The position numbers and the translations under genes are program-made. From contig NZ_CP010535.1 of the NCBI RefSeq assembly GCF_001430825.1, forward strand, positions 3,142,501-3,206,500: 64,000 nucleotides of DNA. Reading direction: 5' to 3'. Shown one piece after another: positions 1 through 10,716 of the stretch. The notes beneath the pieces are model-generated. The model searched no databases, was not told where the DNA came from, and worked only from the letters and a program-made list of their open reading frames with translations. The stretch's first letter is position 1; each line of letters opens with the position of its first letter. Origin of the DNA: Sediminicola sp. YIK13 (lineage in GTDB: Bacteria > Bacteroidota > Bacteroidia > Flavobacteriales > Flavobacteriaceae).

Positions 1-1
1 A

Positions 2-742
2 GATAATTTGGCAATAGCTCTTAATAATTTAAAAAGAGGACAAATAGGCATTCTTACATCTTATGATGCTTGGGAAAATGCTGTTACTAACAACCTTAAA
101 ATAGCAGCAAGACGTTTAGGTTTATTTAAATTAGGTGGAGGACTAGCCTCAGGATCCCGACGCTCATATGCTGCAATTTTCAGGGGCTCAGGAACCAATA
201 TTAATAATAGCACCCCTAATCATATTGCTTATGAGATAATGCAATCTAATAATTCAGAATCTGAGTACGCTGTTATAGCCACTTGGCTTATAGACGACGC
301 TTTTATAGGAAATAACATAACCAATGCCTTAGTGACAGGTGATGGTAACACTATTGGGGCTGCTTTATTAGTGGATCATCTAGGAAATGTTGGGATAGGG
401 ACAAATAGCCCAGATGCCAAACTCACTGTAAAAGGGAACATTCATACGAGTGAGGTTAAAGTAGATCTTTCTGTTCCTGGTCCTGATTATGTTTTCAAAG
501 AGGATTACAATTTAAGGTCTTTGGAAGAAACTCAAAAATACATCAAAGAAAACGGGCATTTACCAAACGTACCCTCTGCTAAGGAAATGGAGGAGAATGG
601 GGTAGATCTTGGTATGATGAACATGAAATTGTTGGAGAAAATCGAGGAGTTGACGCTTTATATTATTGATATAAAAAACAATTATCAAAGCAGCATAGAT
701 AATTTACAGAAACAAATTAATGTATTAAAGAATGAGAAATAA
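2..742 (+). CDS. Fibre-like surface protein, 5' partial
   Basis: The frame is open to the left edge of the window, so the N-terminus is missing. The visible part has a variable region, then a GIGT motif ([15 protein letters not shown], around base 387) and the conserved C-terminal cassette found in the array at 8974-17392 ([39 protein letters not shown]), ending in a short coiled coil. Such C-terminal regions resemble the tail-fibre or S74-type chaperone tails seen in many Bacteroidota surface proteins. The next gene starts inside this one (11-base overlap), so it is translationally coupled to the RHS shell protein. A structural or adhesive partner of the RHS system is inferred. It is unlikely to be a prophage fibre because no phage structural gene is nearby. 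Confidence 0.75.
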   Translation, partial: DNLAIALNNLKRGQIGILTSYDAWENAVTNNLKIAARRLGLFKLGGGLASGSRRSYAAIFRGSGTNINNSTPNHIAYEIMQSNNSESEYAVIATWLIDDAFIGNNITNALVTGDGNTIGAALLVDHLGNVGIGTNSPDAKLTVKGNIHTSEVKVDLSVPGPDYVFKEDYNLRSLEETQKYIKENGHLPNVPSAKEMEENGVDLGMMNMKLLEKIEELTLYIIDIKNNYQSSIDNLQKQINVLKNEK

Positions 743-3700
743 TAAGGTTAATTTATTTTTAAGTATTTACATATTAATTGGCTTACTAAATCTTTATGCC
801 CAAACTGATTTACCTAAGATTATTCCATTAAGCCCAAACGCATCTTCAATTGCCAAATATGGTGAAATACCAGTAAGTAATTTTACAGGCATCCCCAATA
901 TTGAAATCCCTCTTTACACTATTAATTCAGGTGAGCTTAACCTTCCAATTTCGTTAAGTTATCATGCAGGAGGGAATAAGGTAGAAAGTATTTCCTCCTG
1001 GGTAGGATTAGGATGGTCTTTAAGTTCAATACCATCAATTTCAAGAAGTGTACGCGGGATTCCTGATGAAGATGGTGGAGGTTATTTTTACAAATATAGT
1101 GGTAAGACTATTCAAGATATTGCTGAATTAGATCCAAATAATAATTTATGGAATACCTTTAGGTATGATCTTTACAATGGTTTGGCAGATTCTGAACCAG
1201 ATATTTTTTATTATAATCTTCCAAATGAAAGCGGTAAGTTTTTCTTTGACCAAGAATCAACAATATTTAATACATATCCCAAATCCAATATAAAAATTCT
1301 AAAAGTGGGTGAAAATTTTAGAATTACAACAAAGGATGGTTTGGAATATATTTTAGATAAAATCGAAACAACCCAGGCGAATAACGATTTGCCTATAAAA
1401 AGTACTTGGTATGCTTCAAAAATGATATCACCCACTAAAATGGATACTGTACATTTTAATTATAGAGAGGAGAGTCATACAACCAAAACAAGAAATGTCG
1501 TAACAAAATATCATTATTTAAGCGGTGTAAATGCAGGATTACCAAATAATAATAATAGTATTCTTACGATAAATGTCACTAAAGCTAAGGTACTTGAATC
1601 AATCATTTTTAAAAATGGACAAATAGTATTCAATAAGCAAAACCAAGAACGTGAGGACCTTCAGGGCGGATATAACTTAGATAACATTTCTATCTACAAT
1701 AACGCTGGGCTTATTCGTAAATTTGATTTTGTAACTAGATATATTACAGGAAATGGTGGTGCAGGGTCTGGGACTCCTTGCTATAACGCAGATAGTTACA
1801 GTAAAAAATGGATGTTTTTAGATAGAATTAGGCAAGTCGCCCCAAATACAAATGAAGTATTGGAGCATCAATTCGCTTATAATGAAGTTTACAGTCCTCC
1901 TTGTAGATTTAGTGCAGCTCAAGATTATTGGGGGTTTTACAACGGTAAAAATTCCAATGAAAGTTTAACCCCTACCTATTATTTGCCAAATACAAGCCCA
2001 CCTGTCCGTATACAAGCGGCGGACAGAGGCATTGACCCAACTAAATCAAAATTTGGTATTTTGAAGACGATAACTTATCCCACGAAAGGTTATTCAGAAT
2101 TCGACTTTGAAAACAATAGCGCGTATACCGATGAAATCCAAGTTCAATATGATACAAATCAAAAAATACTATCCGGAGAAGAGTTTATAGAGTTTGGTCA
2201 ATCTATTCCTGAATCCAACTCTTTTGAAGTGACATTTACAATCAATAATCCACCTGATTTATTTTTGAACAATAACAATTCGGAAGGCGGATCAAATACA
2301 CGATTTATTATAGAATTTCCAGGATGTAATATAAGCCAAAATGCAAGCAATTGTGCTCGGTTTACAGTAAAGGGAATAACTAATTCTATCCCAACCACAG
2401 ATATATACGATTCAAATTATGATCCACCATATGATAGGTCATTATTTTTACCAAATGGTACTTATCAAATGAAGGCTAGTTTTAATCAATCACCTCCAAA
2501 CTACCAAGATTTTATATTTATTGCAGAGTGGGATATTATTAAAAATACCCAAGCTGAAAATAAGTATGTTGGTGGGCTACGAATAAATGAGATAAGGAAT
2601 TACCCCAATTCATCAGCTCTGCCAATGGTAAAAAAATACAAGTATACTACCGACTACACCTCTACGAGATCCTCTGGTGATATTTTTAGCGTCCCAAATT
2701 TTAGTCATTCGGACGGAATTATTTATTATAGTGGACAATCTAATGGTGGTGAGACAGCTACTTATCTTTTAAGAGTGAGATCTACCAGTAATATCCAACA
2801 AGTTACACATTCTGGCTCATCAGTTGGTTACAAAAAAGTTTTTGAGGAAACGACTGATGCCAATCAAACAGGTTATATTGAGTATTCATTCTCTCACTCA
2901 AGGGATATTTCCGCTGGAGGCTTCCCTTATCCACCGGAAAAAAGTAGAGAAGTTTATCGCGGGCTTCCAATTGAAAAAAAATTATACAAAAAATCTGGAA
3001 ATGTATTTAACATGGTTCAGAAAAACTCTTGGGAGTATTCCGACGTTCCTTTTGTATTTAGTGGAAAATCTAAGTATTCACTTGGTATGAAGTGGGGCAA
3101 CGACATTCTATTTAATAATCAATCTGGTGCAAATGCACAAGCTCAAGTAGTGGACTTTTATACCGTTGATGTTGGTTGGAATGATTTGGTCCGTGAGATT
3201 AATACCACATATCACGGGAATGATTCGATACAAAAAGTAACTAATTATTATTATAACAATGCCGACCATTTACTGAAAAGTAGAATGGACGTGAGTGATA
3301 GTAGAGGTAAATTATTGATTACAGATTATAAGTACCCCCAAGACATACCTAATCCAAGTGTTGCTATCTCTGGATTGATAACTCAAAATAGAATAGCCGA
3401 AGTCATAGAAACAAAAAGTTATTATGACAATAACAACAACGGTGTTTTGGATTTAAATGAATTATTATCCAACCAGCAAAATGATTTTAAAGTATGGGAC
3501 TCCAATTTGATTTCAATAGAATCGTTAAAGACATCGAAAGGAAACAGTCCATTAGAGCCAAGAATAGTTTATCACGCCTATGATGAGCGAGGAAACCCAT
3601 TAGAGGTTTCAAAAGCAGAAGGTCCTTCTACATGTTATATTTGGGGTTATAATAAACAATATCCTGTAGCAAAAATAGAGAATGCCAGATACACTCAAAT

Positions 3701-3971
3701 TGAAGCATTACCAGGTTTTGGCCAGAATTTTTCGTTAGGAACTGGCACCTTGAATTCCACTCAATTACAAACCCTTCGCAGTCATTCATCTATGCTAGGT
3801 TCAATGGTCACTACGTATACCTATAATCCTGGTGTTGGCATCACCAGTATTACTGATACAAAAGGTTTAAAAGTTACCTATGAATATGATGACTTTAATC
3901 GATTAAAAGCTGTAAAGGATGCAAACGGTAATTTATTGTCAGAAAATCAATATAAATACAAAAACCAATAG
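732..3971 (+). CDS. RHS/YD-repeat shell protein, N-terminal half of split RHS system I
   Basis: 1079 residues with a Sec signal peptide (ends LNLYAQ, about residue 24). The early segment [20 protein letters not shown] followed by [11 protein letters not shown] and SWVGLGWSL is typical of the SpvB/TcB-like start of Bacteroidota RHS proteins. Later regions contain YD-type repeats, and the protein ends with [16 protein letters not shown] and a final YKYKNQ, without an RHS core. The core is supplied by the next gene, three bases downstream. The pair therefore resembles the TcB/TcC split of Tc toxins, with this part forming most of the hollow shell. The start overlaps the upstream fibre gene. Function in toxin encapsulation is inferred from family knowledge. 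Confidence 0.85.
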   Translation: MRNNKVNLFLSIYILIGLLNLYAQTDLPKIIPLSPNASSIAKYGEIPVSNFTGIPNIEIPLYTINSGELNLPISLSYHAGGNKVESISSWVGLGWSLSSIPSISRSVRGIPDEDGGGYFYKYSGKTIQDIAELDPNNNLWNTFRYDLYNGLADSEPDIFYYNLPNESGKFFFDQESTIFNTYPKSNIKILKVGENFRITTKDGLEYILDKIETTQANNDLPIKSTWYASKMISPTKMDTVHFNYREESHTTKTRNVVTKYHYLSGVNAGLPNNNNSILTINVTKAKVLESIIFKNGQIVFNKQNQEREDLQGGYNLDNISIYNNAGLIRKFDFVTRYITGNGGAGSGTPCYNADSYSKKWMFLDRIRQVAPNTNEVLEHQFAYNEVYSPPCRFSAAQDYWGFYNGKNSNESLTPTYYLPNTSPPVRIQAADRGIDPTKSKFGILKTITYPTKGYSEFDFENNSAYTDEIQVQYDTNQKILSGEEFIEFGQSIPESNSFEVTFTINNPPDLFLNNNNSEGGSNTRFIIEFPGCNISQNASNCARFTVKGITNSIPTTDIYDSNYDPPYDRSLFLPNGTYQMKASFNQSPPNYQDFIFIAEWDIIKNTQAENKYVGGLRINEIRNYPNSSALPMVKKYKYTTDYTSTRSSGDIFSVPNFSHSDGIIYYSGQSNGGETATYLLRVRSTSNIQQVTHSGSSVGYKKVFEETTDANQTGYIEYSFSHSRDISAGGFPYPPEKSREVYRGLPIEKKLYKKSGNVFNMVQKNSWEYSDVPFVFSGKSKYSLGMKWGNDILFNNQSGANAQAQVVDFYTVDVGWNDLVREINTTYHGNDSIQKVTNYYYNNADHLLKSRMDVSDSRGKLLITDYKYPQDIPNPSVAISGLITQNRIAEVIETKSYYDNNNNGVLDLNELLSNQQNDFKVWDSNLISIESLKTSKGNSPLEPRIVYHAYDERGNPLEVSKAEGPSTCYIWGYNKQYPVAKIENARYTQIEALPGFGQNFSLGTGTLNSTQLQTLRSHSSMLGSMVTTYTYNPGVGITSITDTKGLKVTYEYDDFNRLKAVKDANGNLLSENQYKYKNQ

Positions 3972-3974
3972 ATC

Positions 3975-6900
3975 ATGATGAGATTAAAGTATACATTTTT
4001 GTTTTTATTGGCCACTAGTTTTTCTTTCGCACAGATCATCAAACCAGATGCAGGACAATCTACCTATATAGTAACGGGAACCGAAGCATTATCATCTGGG
4101 AAAAGCATTGTTTTAAAACCTGGTTCTTGGATCAAAAGAGGGGCTAATTTTACTGCTAAGGTCACCGAAATTACCACGGCTAATGATGCCTATACGTCTT
4201 TTACACTTAGTAGTAATGAAAATTATGTCCTTAACAGAAGTTTCCAATCTCCCATGGGTAATTTTAACCCCAGCATAACAAAAGAGGGGGACGTTATTGA
4301 ATCTGTCACCTATTTCGATGGTTTGGGAAGACCAAAGCAAAGTGTTGGTATCAAAGCATCTCCCAGCAAAAAGGACATAATCACACATATGTCCTATGAT
4401 GAATACGGTCGTATGCCAAAGGACTACCTGCCATATGAAGCAGCAGGTGCATTGAGTACTTTTCGTACGGACGCATCGTCTGCTACCAATTCCTATTACC
4501 AGACATTTTACAGCAGTGATCTGAACAATAGCTATCTGAATCCTTTCTCAGAAAAGGAATTTGAGCCTTCCCCCTTAAATAGAGTTACCAAACAGGCAGC
4601 ACCGGGATATGATTGGCGCTTAGGTGGTGGCCACGAGATCAAGCTAGATTATTATGCGAATAATGCCAATGAGGTCCGCTTTTTTAAGGTGACTTTTTCC
4701 GGAGGGAACTCCCAAAGTCCTATCCTCACAGGTGGGAGCACATACTACCCAGTGGGAGAACTATACAAGAATTTAGTAAGAGACGAAAACCAAGTAGGGG
4801 GCACTAACACTCATGTAACGGAGGAATACACCGACAAGAACGGTAGAGTGGTGCTAAAACGGATCAAACATCCCTATAGTGGCACCACATATGACACCTA
4901 TTACGTATATGATGATTTTGGTAACCTCACGTATGTATTGACACCAAAGGTAACCACGGACAATGTAAGTGCTAATGAGCTTAACGAACTTTGTTACCAA
5001 TATAAATACGACGAGCGAAATAGACTCATTGAAAAAAAGATACCTGGAAAGGGTTGGGAATATATCGTTTATAACAAATTAGACCAGCCCATACTTACCA
5101 AAGATCCGAATTTAGGTGAGCAGGGTAAATGGCTATTCACCAAATATGATGCTTTTGGTAGGGTGGCCTATACGGGATTGGCGAACATACCGGGAAGCAC
5201 CACAAGGACTTCACTCCAAACAGCGGCCAATGGAGTAGCAATATCTTGGGTAACTCAATCTAATACAGCTACAAACACAGGAGGTACAGCAATCTATTAT
5301 AACAATGGAGGTTATCCTACAAGCAATATTTCCGAGATCCATACGGTGAACTATTATGACACCTATTTGGATACAGATGGTCTTAACGTACCATCATCAG
5401 TGCTAAATCAGACTAAAGCATCCAATACCAAAGGTCTAGCCACAGTGAGTAAGGTAAGGGTGTTGACCACCAATCAATGGATCACTACCATTACAGGATA
5501 TGACAGTAAGGGAAGAGCAATATATTCGGCCAGCAAGAACGGCTATTTGGGGACTACGGATATAGTGGAAACAGAACTAGATTTTGGTGGGAAAATAAAA
5601 AGATCCATCACCAACCATGTTAAGGGGAATAACTCCTCTATAGTCACGGAGGATAACTTTTTGTATGACCATCATGGAAGGATTTTGCTACAAAAGCAAA
5701 AGATCAACGGACAGGCAGAGGTGACCTTAGTGGAGAATAGTTATGATAAGCTGGGCCAATTGATTCAGAAAAAAGTGGGGGGTAACCTGCAGACGGTCGA
5801 CTTTGCATACAATATCCGCGGTTGGCTAAAGCAGATCAATAATCCGTCAAATTTGGGTACCGATCTTTTTGGGTTTAAAATAAATTATAATTCTACGGAA
5901 TTGGGCGGAACATCTTTATACAATGGAAACATTAGCGAGACCATCTGGAAGACAAAGAACGACGAAACGTCCAGTCAACCATGGACACAAAGGGCCTATA
6001 GTTATAAATATGATGGTCTGAACAGAATACTTGGGGCGGATTATAAAATTAGAAGTAGTTCAGGGTCATTCGGCATTCTTGGAGATAACTACTTTACACT
6101 TTCCAATATAAGCTATGATAAGAACGGGAATATTATTAGTTTACAAAGAAAAGGCGCCAGTGGTCTTATAGATAACCTAGCCTATAGTTATCATGATTCA
6201 GAAATAAGCAACAGATTAAAAAAAGTTACTGATTTATCTAATAACATAGAAGGGTTTAGTGATGGAACCAATGCAACTGTTGAGTATACTTATGACCAAA
6301 ATGGCAACATGGTGAAGGACTTGAATAAAAGTATTGGCACAACCACTACAAATGGCATAACGTACAATCATCTCAACTTACCGGTCAAAATTGTTAATTC
6401 TAAATTATATGGTACAATTAACTATATTTATGATGCGATGGGAAATAAGCTTGAAAAATATGTTGTAGGTGCAGGTATAGCTCCAACCACTACATTATAT
6501 GCGGGTAATTATGTCTATGAGAACAACACTTTACAGTTCTTCAGCCACGCCGAAGGGTACGTTGAACCCGATGGAAGTGGTGGCTATGATTATATCTACC
6601 AGTACAAGGATCATTTGGGGAATGTTCGATTAAGCTATGAAGATGCCAATGACAATGGGAGTATTGCCACTTCCGAGATACGGGAGGAGAACAACTATTA
6701 CCCCTTCGGGCTGCAGCACAAAGGGTACAATAATGTGGTCAACGGTACGGAAAATAACTATCAGACATACCAAGGTCAAGAACTTGAAGAAGAGCTAGGA
6801 AAAAATACATTGGCTTTTCAATGGAGAGACTATGACCCAGCAATCGCAAGGTTCAATAAAATTGATAGGTTTGCAGAGAAGTATGTAAGCCACTCGCCTT

Positions 6901-7643
6901 ATGCTTTCACTAAGAATAATCCTATTGCTTTTAGAGAAATAAAAGGAGATAGTATTTCTGCAGGAAGTCAAGCAGAATTTAATGCTCAACGGACAAACGT
7001 TCAAAATAAACAGAATGACCTTACTGCACGTAGAGACCGATTAGTTGAAAGAGGTGCATCTCAAAGTAGAATTGATAAATTAAATACTAGAATTGATGGC
7101 ATTGGAGAAACTCTAACTAACTTAGGTAACTTAGAATCGAGTTCGCAATTTTATAGATTAGATTCAGGAGCAGGAGAAGTTGGAGGTACAACATATGACC
7201 CTGCAACTGGAGAAGTGGTTATTGCATATGGGAGTACCGCTAATTTTGTTCACGAAAGTACTCACGCAGGACAGTTTGAATCTGGAAATATAGCATTTGA
7301 TAGTGGCACAGGTAATACTTACGCTCAAGATTTAGGAGATGAATCTGCTTCATATAGAGCCCAATATGCTTATGACCCAAGTTCAGTCTCTGGATTAAGC
7401 TCAACTTCTAGAGTACGTTCATTAGGAGATATTACCAATGCTTGGGTTCAAGGAATAAGGACATCTACTGGTGCAAATATTTATGGTGTAGGTGGAGCTT
7501 CGAATACAGGTATAACACCATTAAATGTAAATTCAACAAGAGCTGATTTAATTAGAGCATATCCTAGTAATGCTGGTGCATTAGGCGGACTACCTGCTGA
7601 TTGGACATTTCGTTCTTTACCAACAATTTATTTAAAAGAATAA
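3975..7643 (+). CDS. RHS core protein with C-terminal metalloprotease-like toxin tip (system I)
   Basis: 1222 residues. A signal peptide (SFSFAQ, about residue 20) is followed by a 3-coathanger-stack-like segment (SGKSIVLKPGSWIKRGANF), then a DUF6443 region (ESVTYFDGLGRPKQS), many YD repeats and the RHS core (YKDHLGNVRLSYEDA, NNYYPFGLQHKGY). The core ends near residue 995 with NNPIAFREIKGD; the usual DPxG is absent. Residues about 996-1222 are unlike the rest: an Arg/Lys-rich helix region, then FVHESTHAGQFESG, an HExxH zinc-protease motif (His1093, Glu1094, His1097) and a downstream Glu1123 in GDESASYRAQ, a gluzincin-like spacing. I infer a polymorphic toxin with a metalloprotease tip. The gene overlaps the lipoprotein at 7643 by one base. 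The DUF6443/RHS call is firm; protease activity is unproven. Confidence 0.85.
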   Translation: MMRLKYTFLFLLATSFSFAQIIKPDAGQSTYIVTGTEALSSGKSIVLKPGSWIKRGANFTAKVTEITTANDAYTSFTLSSNENYVLNRSFQSPMGNFNPSITKEGDVIESVTYFDGLGRPKQSVGIKASPSKKDIITHMSYDEYGRMPKDYLPYEAAGALSTFRTDASSATNSYYQTFYSSDLNNSYLNPFSEKEFEPSPLNRVTKQAAPGYDWRLGGGHEIKLDYYANNANEVRFFKVTFSGGNSQSPILTGGSTYYPVGELYKNLVRDENQVGGTNTHVTEEYTDKNGRVVLKRIKHPYSGTTYDTYYVYDDFGNLTYVLTPKVTTDNVSANELNELCYQYKYDERNRLIEKKIPGKGWEYIVYNKLDQPILTKDPNLGEQGKWLFTKYDAFGRVAYTGLANIPGSTTRTSLQTAANGVAISWVTQSNTATNTGGTAIYYNNGGYPTSNISEIHTVNYYDTYLDTDGLNVPSSVLNQTKASNTKGLATVSKVRVLTTNQWITTITGYDSKGRAIYSASKNGYLGTTDIVETELDFGGKIKRSITNHVKGNNSSIVTEDNFLYDHHGRILLQKQKINGQAEVTLVENSYDKLGQLIQKKVGGNLQTVDFAYNIRGWLKQINNPSNLGTDLFGFKINYNSTELGGTSLYNGNISETIWKTKNDETSSQPWTQRAYSYKYDGLNRILGADYKIRSSSGSFGILGDNYFTLSNISYDKNGNIISLQRKGASGLIDNLAYSYHDSEISNRLKKVTDLSNNIEGFSDGTNATVEYTYDQNGNMVKDLNKSIGTTTTNGITYNHLNLPVKIVNSKLYGTINYIYDAMGNKLEKYVVGAGIAPTTTLYAGNYVYENNTLQFFSHAEGYVEPDGSGGYDYIYQYKDHLGNVRLSYEDANDNGSIATSEIREENNYYPFGLQHKGYNNVVNGTENNYQTYQGQELEEELGKNTLAFQWRDYDPAIARFNKIDRFAEKYVSHSPYAFTKNNPIAFREIKGDSISAGSQAEFNAQRTNVQNKQNDLTARRDRLVERGASQSRIDKLNTRIDGIGETLTNLGNLESSSQFYRLDSGAGEVGGTTYDPATGEVVIAYGSTANFVHESTHAGQFESGNIAFDSGTGNTYAQDLGDESASYRAQYAYDPSSVSGLSSTSRVRSLGDITNAWVQGIRTSTGANIYGVGGASNTGITPLNVNSTRADLIRAYPSNAGALGGLPADWTFRSLPTIYLKE

Positions 7644-8044
7644 TGATTAGAAATATAATTTATATAGTAATAATATCTTCAATTTTTAGTTGTAAGGCTT
7701 TAAAAAACGAACAATCTATCTATGGGGAATATTATAAAAAAGGAAAAGATTTTGAGTATTCATTATCGTTAAATGCAGACAGTACATTTTCTTTAAAGAC
7801 AAAGTATCAAGATGCAAATCCAATGTGTACAGGGCAATGGCAAAAAATGAATAGTAGTGAAATCCAATTAAAATGTGATGTAACAAAAGACCCAACAGAA
7901 ATGCTATCAAGTGGCTATATGAATGAAAGAGAACATAAGATAGAATTTATTAGCAGAGATAAAATAAAGTTTAAAAATGTAATTCTAAAAAGAATAGAAA
8001 CCCCATTAATACACGAATCTGTGCATAGCAAAAATAAAATCTAA
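7643..8044 (+). CDS. Small lipoprotein, candidate immunity protein for RHS tip I
   Basis: 133 residues starting at the ATG that shares its A with the TAA of the RHS gene; a longer in-frame start at 7601 lies inside the toxin gene and is unlikely. The N-terminus is a lipoprotein signal (IVIISSIFSCKAL, Cys about residue 15). The rest is mostly beta-rich (YSLSLNADSTFSLKTKY, CTGQWQKMNSSEIQLKC), like small lipocalin-type or immunity lipoproteins. I do not recognise the family. Its place directly behind a toxin tip, with one-base overlap and before a terminator, is the classic immunity position. A periplasm-facing lipoprotein would suit a toxin acting in the envelope. Immunity function is inference. 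Confidence 0.7.
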   Translation: MIRNIIYIVIISSIFSCKALKNEQSIYGEYYKKGKDFEYSLSLNADSTFSLKTKYQDANPMCTGQWQKMNSSEIQLKCDVTKDPTEMLSSGYMNEREHKIEFISRDKIKFKNVILKRIETPLIHESVHSKNKI

Positions 8045-8050
8045 ATTAAC

Positions 8051-8080
8051 AAAACCACCTTTAACGAGGTGGTTTTTTAG
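8051..8080. terminator. Bidirectional hairpin terminator
   Basis: Ten-base perfect arms AAAACCACCT / AGGTGGTTTT with a six-base loop (TTAACG) and T/A runs on both sides. It lies between the convergent lipoprotein gene (stop 8044) and the regulator on the minus strand (stop 8082), so it can end transcription from both. Confidence 0.85.
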
Positions 8081-8081
8081 T

Positions 8082-8414
8082 TTATAGAATAGATTGAATT
8101 TTACGTTTAGCAATAAAAGCATCAATAACAGAAAAGATATGTTGTTTATCTTCTTCCTCAAATTTAGACACTTCTAAAATACGTTCACGAGTATTTTTGT
8201 CCATCTGCACATCAGCTTTACCAGTAAGATAATCAAGGCTTACATCAAGTATATCAGAAATTTTACGAGCAATCTCAATAGATGGCATCATATCGCCACG
8301 TTCATAACGACCTATAATCGGTCCAGAAGTGCCAATCAATTTAGCTAGCTCTTCCCGAGACAAATCTTTTGATATGTAATGTTTATTTTTTAGGTTCAGA
8401 AAATAAAACATCAT
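8082..8414 (-). CDS. XRE-family helix-turn-helix transcriptional regulator
   Basis: 110 residues. The HTH_3 fold is clear: LSREELAKLIGTSGPIIGRY, then ERGDMMPSIEIARKISDIL and VSLDYLTGKAD, typical of Cro/C1-type regulators. The C-terminal 35 residues form a helical tail (EEEDKQHIFSVIDAFIAKRK), common in Bacteroidota XRE proteins and likely used for dimerisation. The first helix (FYFLNLKNKHYISKD) is unlike the usual IRKLRKEKN start, so the N-terminus may be divergent. The gene converges on the RHS I operon and is divergent from the fibre array that starts 560 bases away. Control of the flanking surface operons is a guess from position. Confidence 0.85.
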   Translation of the reverse strand: MMFYFLNLKNKHYISKDLSREELAKLIGTSGPIIGRYERGDMMPSIEIARKISDILDVSLDYLTGKADVQMDKNTRERILEVSKFEEEDKQHIFSVIDAFIAKRKIQSIL

Positions 8415-8973
8415 AAATACGATTAAAATAATTACAATCCATTATTTAAAATGAGCAATTGATCCTTTTTTTGACCTTTATTTTTCCGAAAATCTTAGAT
8501 TCATTACTATTGAATTTTACATCTAAACTAACTCAATAGGATAAGCGCCTAAACTATCTTAAGGTAAAATCTTACATTTATTAGGAAATTAAAACAAGAT
8601 CCATAAATTATTTTAATAACATGTAAATCAATATGTTGCGATATTATATTTTCATCATAATGTATGAACAAAGGGTTGTGATACAAACTTTTCGATGAAA
8701 TACATAGAATATAGTAGTTATTTTAAAAATATTATATCTATTTTAACAATCGAAAAGAATCGCTGTTTTTATAAGTATGTACAATTTCAACAATCCTCTT
8801 TTAAATTCTTATTCACAAAACAGTGATACCTCACCAAGTACAGAGATCTTTTTTAGTCTACATCGTTTCAACAATATTTTCATTGCAATATCCTTTTTTG
8901 GTATTAGCTTTTTTTTAGTGGTAAAAGATTATCATAAAAAGTGTCAACAACTCCTTAGTCTTTCTAATTAATT
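8415..8973. other. AT-rich intergenic region before the fibre array
   Basis: About 560 bases of very AT-rich DNA between the divergent XRE regulator and the first fibre gene. It probably holds promoters for both. I saw no clear Bacteroidetes -33/-7 pair that I could place with confidence. A 64-codon open frame (8777-8971) ends two bases before the fibre gene but has no recognisable features beyond one hydrophobic stretch. Confidence 0.5.
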
Positions 8974-9879
8974 ATGAAACTAATCTTCAACATATTTGTC
9001 CTGTTGGCTACTGCTTTTGCTTGGTCCCAAAGTACTGTAAATCCTAATACGGGCAATGCCTATTTGTTATTTGGGCCAAACTCTAGTTGGGGACAATACT
9101 TCCAAGTTGGGGGTAATGGTAGGGTTACCCCCAATGCAGGTATTTTTGCTACCAATGGCAATCTTCATCTAGATTCAAAAGATGGTGCATTTAGTACCTA
9201 TGTTAATTATTATAGCAAGGGAAATACAATTTTAAATGGACAAGGGGGCAATGTTGGGATTGGAACTACAGGTCCAGGTGCCAAATTGGAAGTAAAAAGT
9301 TCTAACGGTTTACGGACCCTGTTAAATATGAACGAACAGTCCGCTATATCCTTTTTGCCAAATAATGGTAATTCCTACTTTCATATAAGCCATGGTCTTA
9401 ATAATGATTTGGTCATATCGCAAGGGGGTATAGTTGGAGGAGGTAATTTGATGGTTATTAAAAACATGGGAAATATTGGCATTGGGACTAATTCTCCGGA
9501 TTCCAAACTCACCGTAAAAGGAAAAATCCACGTAGAAGAAGTGAAAGTAGACCTTTCAGTTCCTGGTCCTGACTATGTGTTTAAGGATGATTACGAACTA
9601 AGATCCTTGGAAGAAATCCAAAAATTTATAAAGGAAAATGGCCACTTGCCCAATATACCTTCTGCTAAGGAAATGGAAGAAAATGGGGTGGAACTTGGGG
9701 TGATGAATATGAAATTATTGGAGAAAATAGAGGAATTAACCTTATACATCATTTCACTGGAAAAAAAGCAAGAAGAGTTCGCTTTACAAAAAGAACTTGA
9801 TCGTAAAACTATTGATGATTTAAAAGAAACCCTTCATAAAAGGTTGAAAAAAATTGAAACAAAATTGAATCTGAATTAA
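8974..9879 (+). CDS. Fibre-like surface protein, array member 1 (cassette type A)
   Basis: 301 residues with a signal peptide ending AFAWSQ. Two GIGT motifs occur ([15 protein letters not shown] near residue 92, [15 protein letters not shown] near 166). The type A cassette follows: [13 protein letters not shown], a helix [48 protein letters not shown], then a Lys/Glu-rich coiled coil (255-301). GIGT-type segments usually mark short beta-turn repeats of trimeric fibres, and the C-terminal part resembles S74-type tails that trimerise fibres. It heads a run of eight like genes spaced by only 1-10 bases or overlapping. Surface adhesin or fibre role is inferred. Confidence 0.8.
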   Translation: MKLIFNIFVLLATAFAWSQSTVNPNTGNAYLLFGPNSSWGQYFQVGGNGRVTPNAGIFATNGNLHLDSKDGAFSTYVNYYSKGNTILNGQGGNVGIGTTGPGAKLEVKSSNGLRTLLNMNEQSAISFLPNNGNSYFHISHGLNNDLVISQGGIVGGGNLMVIKNMGNIGIGTNSPDSKLTVKGKIHVEEVKVDLSVPGPDYVFKDDYELRSLEEIQKFIKENGHLPNIPSAKEMEENGVELGVMNMKLLEKIEELTLYIISLEKKQEEFALQKELDRKTIDDLKETLHKRLKKIETKLNLN

Positions 9880-9881
9880 CT

Positions 9882-10715
9882 ATGAAGTATTTCAACTGTT
9901 TGATTTTTTTAATGTTTTGCAGTGCTGCTTTTTCGCAGTCTCCTTCTTATGCTTTAGGGGCTAATAGTAGTTATTTTGATTTTAAAAAAACTCTCGTCTC
10001 CAATGATTTTAAAAATGCTTCACAGCTTAAAATTGGAACGTATTTGACCTTGGGGAATTTTGGATTTACCAATAGCAGTTGGATAGGGAGTAATGCAACT
10101 TTGGATTATTCGAGCTATGGGGGTGTTGGATCATTAGGTGATAAAAACATGTTCATCCCTGCGTGGAATCCTGGAACAGCTTTAGTAATGCAGCTAGATT
10201 TTGTAGATGGCACATTTAAAGGCTTCAACCACCAATGGAACGGCTCTTCGGAGCGATTTGACTTTTTGGATTTCGATCAAATATGGCAGATTGGTTCAGG
10301 GACTACTTATTTTCTTTCTAACGTTGGTATAGGAACTACTTCACCTGATTCAAAACTTACTGTCAAAGGAAAAATCCACGCAGAAGAAGTGAAAGTAGAT
10401 CTTTCAGTTCCTGGTCCTGACTATGTGTTTAAGGCTGACTATGAACTTATGTCCTTGGAAGAAATTCAAAAATTTATAAAAGAAAATGGCCACTTGCCCA
10501 ATATTCCTTCCGCCAAGGAAATGGAAGAAGATGGCATAGAGCTGGGTATTATGAATTTGAGATTATTAGAGAAGATAGAGGAATTGACGCTTTATGCCTT
10601 AAAGCAGAATTCTGAAATTAAATCTTTAAATAATGAAATAACAATATTGAAGGATGCCTCTGAAGAAATTGAAGCACTTAAAGTGAGACTAAGTAATATT
10701 GAAAACAAAAATTAA
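9882..10715 (+). CDS. Fibre-like surface protein, array member 2 (type A)
   Basis: 277 residues; signal peptide ending SAAFSQ. The N-terminal 145 residues (aromatic- and Gly-rich, NSSYFDFKKT, WIGSNATLDYSSYGG) have no clear match to the other members. One GIGT motif (near residue 147) leads into the type A cassette, which is close to that of member 1 ([35 protein letters not shown]), and then a coiled coil of about 45 residues. It starts two bases after the previous stop. Confidence 0.8.
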   Translation: MKYFNCLIFLMFCSAAFSQSPSYALGANSSYFDFKKTLVSNDFKNASQLKIGTYLTLGNFGFTNSSWIGSNATLDYSSYGGVGSLGDKNMFIPAWNPGTALVMQLDFVDGTFKGFNHQWNGSSERFDFLDFDQIWQIGSGTTYFLSNVGIGTTSPDSKLTVKGKIHAEEVKVDLSVPGPDYVFKADYELMSLEEIQKFIKENGHLPNIPSAKEMEEDGIELGIMNLRLLEKIEELTLYALKQNSEIKSLNNEITILKDASEEIEALKVRLSNIENKN

Positions 10716-10716
10716 A

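Noticed and set aside
8777-8971. 64-codon open frame just before the first fibre gene
   Set aside because: Only one hydrophobic stretch, no signal pattern or family resemblance, and very AT-rich DNA; could be chance.
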